Shown here one piece after another: positions 1 to 5,097 of a stretch of 5,097 nucleotides of DNA. Where the stretch lies: assembly GCA_005801025.1 (NCBI GenBank), contig SYDZ01000285.1, forward strand, positions 1-5,097, read 5' to 3'. The notes under the pieces are model-generated. The model saw only the letters and a program-made list of their open reading frames with translations, ran no database searches and was not told the origin of the DNA. A program made the position numbers and the translations under genes. This DNA comes from Actinomycetota bacterium. Its GTDB lineage: Bacteria > Actinomycetota > Acidimicrobiia > Acidimicrobiales > Ilumatobacteraceae. Position 1 is the stretch's first letter; every line of letters starts with the position of its first letter.

Positions 1-31
1 CTGGCCAGATCTTGGAAACTAGCGAAGTCCT

Positions 32-658
32 CTAGGGTTCGGTTTTCGCTGGAATATTGATTTCATCTCCGGGCAAAATCACCACGGATGCATCAATCCA
101 ACCGTTGGCGGCCATCAGCGCCGACACCGTAACGCCCCATTGATTGGCAATGGCAGAGAATGAGTCACCGGCAACGACGGTGTACTTGCCTTGACCCGGG
201 TCGGGGCCAGGCATCGTCGTCTCTGTTGGAATCGGAAGTCCAGGCAAAGTAGTCGTCTGCATTGCCGATGGCGGAATCAAAATGTTTTGCCCGACAACAA
301 GATTATGCAAGATACCTTCGGGCCAATTGTTGTAACTCGCTAACTCGACTGGCGCTACCCCGAAACGACCAGCGATGGCGTACACAGAATCGCCACTGAC
401 AATGGTGTAACTAATAGCCGGCGGCAAAGTGTTGGCAGGGTCAACGGTCGTCACTACCGAGGGCGGAGTCGTGGCGTAATTCGTTGACGTCAGTGGGCGC
501 AAAGTAGTCGCCGATGAACCAGGGTCAGCGCCGCAGGAAGCGAGCAAAGCCAGTCCTGCAAGACCAATACCAATCAATGAAAAACGAAGTCTAAGCACGG
601 GCGACAAACTAGATCGTTTTGAGGTCGCGAACACGGCAACACCTGTGGACAACGCCAC
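32..658 (-). CDS. Predicted lipoprotein with two LysM peptidoglycan-binding domains
   Basis: This is a probable membrane-anchored surface lipoprotein; its exact job is unknown. Residues are numbered from the longest possible frame, TTG at 676 (214 residues). A basic stretch (RLR, 29-31) and a hydrophobic segment (33-46) lead into a lipobox, LASC, with the acylated cysteine at C48. A Thr/Ser/Pro-rich linker (about 53-87) precedes LysM1 (about 88-136, with YTIVSGDSVYAIAGRFGV). A second Thr/Pro linker (137-162) precedes LysM2 (about 164-210, with YTVVAGDSFSAIANQWGV). LysM domains bind N-acetylglucosamine-containing glycans such as peptidoglycan. No catalytic domain is attached, so it may anchor, scaffold or recruit a partner at the wall. 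The start given, GTG at 658 (residue 7), has AAGGA seven bases upstream. TTG at 676 has no clear ribosome site. GTG at 598 (residue 27) would give the most typical lipoprotein signal, with the cysteine at residue 22. It lies just after gltD on the same strand, but no functional link to glutamate synthesis is evident. Confidence 0.85.
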   Translation of the reverse strand: MALSTGVAVFATSKRSSLSPVLRLRFSLIGIGLAGLALLASCGADPGSSATTLRPLTSTNYATTPPSVVTTVDPANTLPPAISYTIVSGDSVYAIAGRFGVAPVELASYNNWPEGILHNLVVGQNILIPPSAMQTTTLPGLPIPTETTMPGPDPGQGKYTVVAGDSFSAIANQWGVTVSALMAANGWIDASVVILPGDEINIPAKTEP

Positions 659-663
659 AGGTG
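640..663 (-). terminator. Perfect inverted repeat after gltD, possible hairpin terminator
   Basis: Nine bases, CACCTGTGG, are followed by a six-base loop (CGTTGT on the transcribed sense) and the exact complement CCACAGGTG. The repeat begins 16 bases past the gltD stop. In RNA it would form a stem with six G-C pairs out of nine. There is no T-run after it (the sense continues TTGCCGTG), so it is not a classical intrinsic terminator. It could end or weaken transcription from gltBD, protect the 3' end of that message, or, if the lipoprotein starts at 658, hide that start codon. The symmetry is seen directly; the role is inferred. Confidence 0.45.
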
Positions 664-665
664 AG

Positions 666-670
666 TCCTT
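666..670 (-). promoter_or_regulatory. Candidate ribosome binding site for the LysM lipoprotein gene
   Basis: AAGGA on the minus strand lies seven bases before the GTG at 656-658. It is the best Shine-Dalgarno match near any of the possible starts and is the reason for choosing that start. The site is short, and the start codon it would serve falls inside the 5' arm of an inverted repeat, so its use is uncertain. Confidence 0.4.
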
Positions 671-679
671 CAGCAACCC

Positions 680-2131
680 TTACACCAATGGTCGGGCACT
701 CGGCGGAATCGTCGCAGGAAGCGTCGTCTCACCCATCAGATAGGTATCAACCCCGGCAGCACAGGCCCGACCCTCGGCTATTGCCCAAACAATCAGGCTT
801 TGCCCACGACCCATGTCTCCCGCTACGAACACCCCAGGGACATTTGACATGTACGCATCATTGCGCTTGAGATTGCCTCTCTCGTCAAGTTCAACGCCCA
901 ATTTGTCAAGCCATGAGTCTTTTTCTGGACCTACGAATCCCATCGCAAGGAATACGAAATCGGCGGCGATCTCTCGTTCGCTACCTTCCACCTTGGTGAA
1001 CTGTCCGTCTTTCATTTCAACCTCATGAAGCAACAAGGCGCGTACCCGACCCTCACCATTGTCAAGGAATTTCTCGGTGTTCACACTAAACAAACGCTGT
1101 CCACCCTCTTCGTGAGCCGACGTCACTTTGAAGACCATGGCAAAGTGTGGCCATGGGTTAGTTCCGCCACGTTCCATCGGAGGCTGAGGCATAATTTCCA
1201 GTTGGGTGACCGATGCAGCTCCCTGACGATGAGCAGTCCCTAAGCAATCAGCGCCAGTATCTCCACCACCAATAATCACGACATGGCGACCAGCGACATT
1301 GATCGGTGAGGAGTCGATGTCGCCTTCCTGCACTTTGTTCGCCCACGGTAGGTATTCCATGGCCTGATGGATCCCGCCTAGGTCACGACCAGGCACTGCG
1401 AGTTCGCGCCATGCAGTTGCCCCGCAGGCTAAAACGACCGAGTCAAAAGTCGCCAGTAAAACATCAACATCAACGTTGTGACCGACGATTGCGTTCGTTC
1501 GAAACTCAGTACCTTCGGCTTCCATCTGTTCAATACGACGATCAAGATGGCGCTTTTCCATTTTAAATTCAGGAATGCCGTAGCGCATTAATCCGCCAAT
1601 GCGATCTGCCCTTTCGAGAACAACGACTTCGTGACCCGCACGCGTCAGTTGCTGGGCAACTGCCAAACCTGCTGGACCGGACCCAATCACGGCCACGCGC
1701 TTGCCAGTTTTCACACTTGGCAATTGCGGAATGACCCAGCCTTCTTCCCATGCACGATCAATGATTTCAACCTCGACTTGCTTGATTGCCACGGGGTTTG
1801 AGTTAATTCCCAAGACGCAAGCCGATTCGCATGGTGCTGGGCATAAGCGACCCGTGAACTCAGGAAAGTTGTTCGTGGCATGCAAACGGTCAATGGCATC
1901 TTGCCAATGACCGCGATACACCAGATCGTTCCAATCGGGAATCAAGTTCCCCAGTGGGCATCCGTTATTGCAGAACGGGATGCCACAATCCATGCAACGT
2001 CCCGCTTGCTTATTCAACTCGTCATGATCGAATGGCTCATAGACCTCTTTCCAGTCCCGTAAGCGCACCGGAACGGGACGATGGCCAGGCCCCTGTCGAT
2101 CCCATTTTAAGAATCCAGTTGTCTCACCCAC
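680..2131 (-). CDS. gltD: Glutamate synthase (NADPH) small subunit GltD
   Basis: This is the beta subunit of glutamate synthase, a flavoprotein that takes electrons from NADPH onto FAD and passes them through 4Fe-4S clusters to GltB. The 483-residue length is normal for the family. The N-terminal cysteine-rich region carries C46, C49, C54 and C58 (CMDCGIPFCNNGC) and C97, C101 and C105 (CPAPCESAC), the expected ligands for the iron-sulfur clusters. An FAD-binding Rossmann motif follows at 148-155 (VIGSGPAG). The NADPH-binding motif is at 284-293 (VVIIGGGDTG), and the C-terminal FAD contact is at 433-440 (GVFVAGDM). All hallmark residues are present. The start is GTG at 2131, chosen because GGAGGT lies five bases upstream and because the N-terminus (GFLKWDR, then RDWKEVYEPF) lines up with known GltD proteins as I recall them. 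It overlaps the end of gltB by 8 bases, which suggests translational coupling and matched subunit production. The stop is TAA at 680-682. Confidence 0.97.
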   Translation of the reverse strand: MGETTGFLKWDRQGPGHRPVPVRLRDWKEVYEPFDHDELNKQAGRCMDCGIPFCNNGCPLGNLIPDWNDLVYRGHWQDAIDRLHATNNFPEFTGRLCPAPCESACVLGINSNPVAIKQVEVEIIDRAWEEGWVIPQLPSVKTGKRVAVIGSGPAGLAVAQQLTRAGHEVVVLERADRIGGLMRYGIPEFKMEKRHLDRRIEQMEAEGTEFRTNAIVGHNVDVDVLLATFDSVVLACGATAWRELAVPGRDLGGIHQAMEYLPWANKVQEGDIDSSPINVAGRHVVIIGGGDTGADCLGTAHRQGAASVTQLEIMPQPPMERGGTNPWPHFAMVFKVTSAHEEGGQRLFSVNTEKFLDNGEGRVRALLLHEVEMKDGQFTKVEGSEREIAADFVFLAMGFVGPEKDSWLDKLGVELDERGNLKRNDAYMSNVPGVFVAGDMGRGQSLIVWAIAEGRACAAGVDTYLMGETTLPATIPPSARPLV

Positions 2132-5097
2132 GAGCCACCTCCATCACACGATCCAATGTCACTTGTTCACTGAAACCTGATGCTTGTGACTCTGCCATGA
2201 CAGCCAAAACTCTCTTGTAATCACGCGGCATGACCTTGACAAATTTCGCAGATTCAATTTTCCAATCGCCGAGAATTCTGACTCCAACAGCACTTTGCGT
2301 TTCAGCCACATGTGTCGACAGAATGCCCTCCAATTCACTGCGATCTAGGTCGTCTAGGGTCTCAAGTTCGACCATCTCATAGTTCACCTTGGTTGCGAAG
2401 ACTGAATCTGGGTCATAGACGTAGGCCACGCCTCCAGACATTCCAGCTGCAAAGTTGCGCCCGGTTGCACCAAGCACGACCACTCGCCCACCGGTCATGT
2501 ATTCGCAACCATGATCACCAAGACCTTCGACGACGGCAGTAGCACCCGAGTTACGAACACAGAATCGCTCACCTACGATGCCCCGCAAGTAAATCTCGCC
2601 ACTCGTGGCGCCATAGCCGATGACATTGCCTGCGATCACGTTGTCTTGAGCTACGAAAGTGGCTGCCTGATCGGGACGAATAACAATCCGACCTCCCGAG
2701 AGTCCCTTACCTACATAGTCGTTGGCGTCACCAGACAATCGCAAAGTAATTCCCTTGGGAACAAATGCGCCAAAACTTTGTCCAGCAGAGCCAGTGAAAT
2801 CAATACTGATCGTGTCGTCAGGTAATCCTGCGCCTGCCCAACGACGCGTGACTGTGTTGCCGAGCATTGTGCCGACTGTGCGATTGACGTTAGTGATCGT
2901 TGATGCAAGGTGAATCTTCTCACCAATCTCAATGGCCTTTTCAGCACGCGAGATCAAAATGTTATCTAGTGCTCCTTCAAGACCATGATCTTGATCAACA
3001 TCTTGATACATCGACTGGTTATAAGGATTCCGAGACGTCGCCAAAATCGGTGAAATGTCTAATCCCTTAGCTTTCCAATGATCAATGGCGCTACGGGTGT
3101 TTAGTAACTCACTGTGTCCGACCATCTCTTGCACAGTTCGAAAACCAAACTCTGCCATCAATTCGCGAACCTCTTGAGCGATGAACTCAAAAAAGTTCAC
3201 GACGAATTCGGGCTTGCCACTGAAACGCTCTCGCAGCACAGGATTCTGTGTCGCAACACCGACTGGACACGTGTCAAGATGGCAGGCGCGCATCATGATG
3301 CAGCCGCTCACAACTAATGGAGCGGTTGCGAAACCAAACTCTTCGGCCCCTAACAATGCTGCCACGATGACATCGCGTCCAGTTTTGAGTTGGCCGTCAG
3401 CCTGAACGACAATGCGATCGCGCAAGCCATTCAGCATCAAGGTCTGCTGTGTTTCGGCGAGACCCAGTTCCCACGGAGCACCCGCATGCTTTAAAGAGGT
3501 CAACGGTGAGGCGCCAGTACCACCATCGTGCCCTGAAATCAGAACGACGTCGGCTTTGGCTTTACTTACACCCGCCGCAACCGTGCCCACTCCCACTTCG
3601 GCGACTAATTTGACATGCACGCGCGCCGCAGGATTGGAGTTCTTGAGGTCATGGATGAGTTGCTTGAGATCTTCAATCGAATAAATGTCATGGTGTGGGG
3701 GCGGACTGATGAGTCCTACTCCAGGTGTTGAGTGACGGGTCTTGGCAACCCACGGATACACCTTGAAGCCCGGCAACTGCCCACCCTCACCAGGTTTCGC
3801 ACCTTGAGCGATTTTGATCTGCAGATCGTCAGCGTTTACGAGGTATTCGCTCGTCACGCCAAATCGACCTGAAGCCACTTGCTTGATCGCAGAGCGACGC
3901 CTGGCGTCGTACAACCGATCAGCGTCTTCGCCACCTTCACCGGTGTTGCTCTTACCCCCGATTGAGTTCATCGCCACAGCCAAGGTCTCATGGGCCTCGG
4001 CAGAAATTGATCCGTAACTCATTGCACCCGTGGAGAAACGCCGAACAATGTCTGAGACCGACTCAACTTCATCAATCGCGATCGCCGTTCGACCGGCGGT
4101 ATTAAACTCAAACAAGCCACGCAGAGTTGCAAGATTTTTCGATTGGTCATTGACCAACTGCGTGTATTGCTTGAAGATGTCGTAGCGCTTAGAGCGTGTT
4201 GAGTGTTGCAGCTTGAAAACTGTCTCGGGATTGAATAAGTGGTATTCCCCTTCACGGCGCCACTGATATTCCCCACCAAGTTCTAACTTACGATGTGCTC
4301 GCCGTTCAGGATTTCTTGGATAAGCCACAGCGTGACGAGTAGCTACTACATCAGCGAACTCATCGAGACCGATCCCACCCAAGCGACTGACCGTGCCAGT
4401 GAAATACTTGTCTACTAAATCATGGCCGAGACCAATCGCTTCAAAAATCTGAGCACCGGTATATGAAGCCACCGTACTCACTCCCATCTTGGACATGACT
4501 TTCAAAATGCCCTTACCGGAAGCTTTGATGTATTTTTTCACGGCATATTCGGGGTCAACTCCACCAAGTCCGTGGACATCTTCACGAATCATGTCTTCAA
4601 TCGATTCAAAGGCCAGATATGGGTTAATTGCACCAGCACCGTAACCAACCAACAAGGACATATGGTGCACTTCACGAGCATCACCGGACTCAACAACAAG
4701 GCCGACCTGAGTCCGCTTTTTTTCGCGAATCAGATGGTGGTGCACTGCAGCTGTGAGAAGCAGCGATGGAATCGGCGCCAGGATCTCGTCACTATTGCGA
4801 TCAGATAAGACGATGACTCGCGCTCCTGATTCAATCGCCAAGGATACATCGGCACATATTTCATCAAGGGATTGCTTGAGGCTACTTCCGCCTTCAGCGA
4901 CGCGATATAAACCTGAGACCACATGGGCATGCAACTCTGGATGAGACGCTTCATCATTAGCGTGAATAATTTTCGCTAATTCGTCATTGTCAATAATTGG
5001 GAACGGGAGGACCAACTGGCGACAACTCTCTGGTCCAGGTTGCAATAGATTGCCCTCGGGTCCGATTGTCGAGCCAACGCTGGTCACTACTTCTTCA
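2124..5097 (-). CDS. gltB: Glutamate synthase (NADPH) large subunit GltB, 5'-truncated by window edge
   Basis: This is the alpha subunit of cytoplasmic glutamate synthase, which makes glutamate from 2-oxoglutarate and glutamine-derived ammonia using electrons delivered by GltD. The frame stays open to the right edge, so the gene starts off the window. The GTG at 5087 is internal; residues here are numbered from it (987 in all). Families of this type run to about 1500 residues, so roughly 500 are missing, including the N-terminal type II glutaminase domain with its catalytic Cys. What remains is the central domain (about 25-330, with the VIVLSDR signature at 91-97), the FMN/2-oxoglutarate domain (about 340-640, with SNTGEGGED at 380-388, KPGEGGQLPG at 431-440 and GHDGGTG at 519-525), 3Fe-4S cysteines C596, C602 and C607 in the expected C-x5-C-x4-C spacing, and the GXGXG beta-helix domain (about 755-892). 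No frameshift or lost key residue is visible. The adjacent gltD argues for the NADPH type rather than the ferredoxin type. The stop TGA overlaps gltD. Confidence 0.97.
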   Translation of the reverse strand, partial: EEVVTSVGSTIGPEGNLLQPGPESCRQLVLPFPIIDNDELAKIIHANDEASHPELHAHVVSGLYRVAEGGSSLKQSLDEICADVSLAIESGARVIVLSDRNSDEILAPIPSLLLTAAVHHHLIREKKRTQVGLVVESGDAREVHHMSLLVGYGAGAINPYLAFESIEDMIREDVHGLGGVDPEYAVKKYIKASGKGILKVMSKMGVSTVASYTGAQIFEAIGLGHDLVDKYFTGTVSRLGGIGLDEFADVVATRHAVAYPRNPERRAHRKLELGGEYQWRREGEYHLFNPETVFKLQHSTRSKRYDIFKQYTQLVNDQSKNLATLRGLFEFNTAGRTAIAIDEVESVSDIVRRFSTGAMSYGSISAEAHETLAVAMNSIGGKSNTGEGGEDADRLYDARRRSAIKQVASGRFGVTSEYLVNADDLQIKIAQGAKPGEGGQLPGFKVYPWVAKTRHSTPGVGLISPPPHHDIYSIEDLKQLIHDLKNSNPAARVHVKLVAEVGVGTVAAGVSKAKADVVLISGHDGGTGASPLTSLKHAGAPWELGLAETQQTLMLNGLRDRIVVQADGQLKTGRDVIVAALLGAEEFGFATAPLVVSGCIMMRACHLDTCPVGVATQNPVLRERFSGKPEFVVNFFEFIAQEVRELMAEFGFRTVQEMVGHSELLNTRSAIDHWKAKGLDISPILATSRNPYNQSMYQDVDQDHGLEGALDNILISRAEKAIEIGEKIHLASTITNVNRTVGTMLGNTVTRRWAGAGLPDDTISIDFTGSAGQSFGAFVPKGITLRLSGDANDYVGKGLSGGRIVIRPDQAATFVAQDNVIAGNVIGYGATSGEIYLRGIVGERFCVRNSGATAVVEGLGDHGCEYMTGGRVVVLGATGRNFAAGMSGGVAYVYDPDSVFATKVNYEMVELETLDDLDRSELEGILSTHVAETQSAVGVRILGDWKIESAKFVKVMPRDYKRVLAVMAESQASGFSEQVTLDRVMEVARG
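2137..2142 (-). promoter_or_regulatory. Ribosome binding site of gltD inside the gltB 3' end
   Basis: GGAGGT on the minus strand sits five bases before the GTG start of gltD and lies within the last codons of gltB. It is a near-ideal Shine-Dalgarno sequence and decides the GTG start at 2131. Ribosomes finishing gltB at the TGA (2124-2126) end a few bases past this start, an arrangement typical of coupled translation. Confidence 0.8.

Noticed and set aside
1..31. Terminator or start of a further gene downstream of the lipoprotein
   Set aside because: The 31 bases past the stop contain only short palindromic sites (AGATCT, TGGCCA) and no stem-loop with a T-run. The sequence is too short to judge what follows.
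619..870. 83-residue plus-strand frame spanning the gltD 3' end and the lipoprotein 5' end
   Set aside because: It is the only antisense frame that covers the junction, but it is rich in His, Pro, Arg and Ser, shows no domain, and mostly overlaps conserved gltD codons.
2511..2825. 104-residue plus-strand reading frame opposite gltB
   Set aside because: It lies wholly antisense to well-conserved gltB sequence, and its translation has no recognisable motif. It is best explained as a shadow of the gltB frame, as are the other plus-strand frames opposite gltB and gltD.
2711..2947. 78-residue minus-strand frame inside gltB
   Set aside because: It is an out-of-frame reading of the GltB region just before and within the C-terminal domain, where the main frame is clearly conserved. 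There is no sign of a frameshift or nested gene.
5085..5087. GTG at 5087 as the true start of gltB
   Set aside because: The frame continues upstream without a stop to the window edge (codons for Glu, Glu, Val precede it), and the protein from here would lack the glutaminase domain that GltB normally carries. The gene is cut by the window, not short.
2124..5097. Ferredoxin-dependent glutamate synthase instead of the NADPH type
   Set aside because: The large subunits are similar, but an intact gltD with FAD and NADPH motifs overlaps the gene directly, which fits the two-subunit NADPH enzyme.

Overview
The window holds the downstream part of a glutamate synthase operon, all read from the minus strand. 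In transcription order (right to left) it contains gltB, the large subunit of NADPH-dependent glutamate synthase, cut at the right edge; gltD, the small subunit, complete; and a short gene for a predicted lipoprotein with two LysM domains, complete apart from an uncertain start. The window is almost fully coding. The only non-coding stretches are about 20 bases or more between gltD and the lipoprotein gene (depending on its start) and the last 31 bases after the lipoprotein stop. No tRNA, rRNA, mobile element, CRISPR array or long repeat was seen.

GltB and GltD work together in ammonium assimilation. GltD oxidises NADPH and passes electrons through iron-sulfur clusters to the FMN of GltB. There 2-oxoglutarate and the ammonia released from glutamine become glutamate. 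The N-terminal glutaminase domain of GltB lies off the window. The visible part covers the central domain, the FMN domain with its 3Fe-4S cysteines, and the C-terminal GXGXG beta-helix domain. gltB and gltD overlap by 8 bases, with a strong ribosome binding site for gltD inside the end of gltB, so their translation is probably coupled.

The lipoprotein gene follows gltD closely on the same strand. A perfect 9-bp inverted repeat lies just past the gltD stop, at or inside the 5' end of the lipoprotein reading frame. This makes both the true start and the transcriptional link to gltBD uncertain.

The source is most likely an actinobacterium (Actinomycetota). The wording of GltD and GltB resembles actinobacterial homologues as I remember them, and the lipoprotein has the Thr/Pro-rich linkers common in that phylum. 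G+C is near 50% (118 of 240 bases in four sampled lines), which would be low for soil actinomycetes and fits aquatic lineages better. This placement is inference. I see no novel system here: the enzyme genes look intact and ordinary, and the only points worth a second look concern the gltD/lipoprotein junction.
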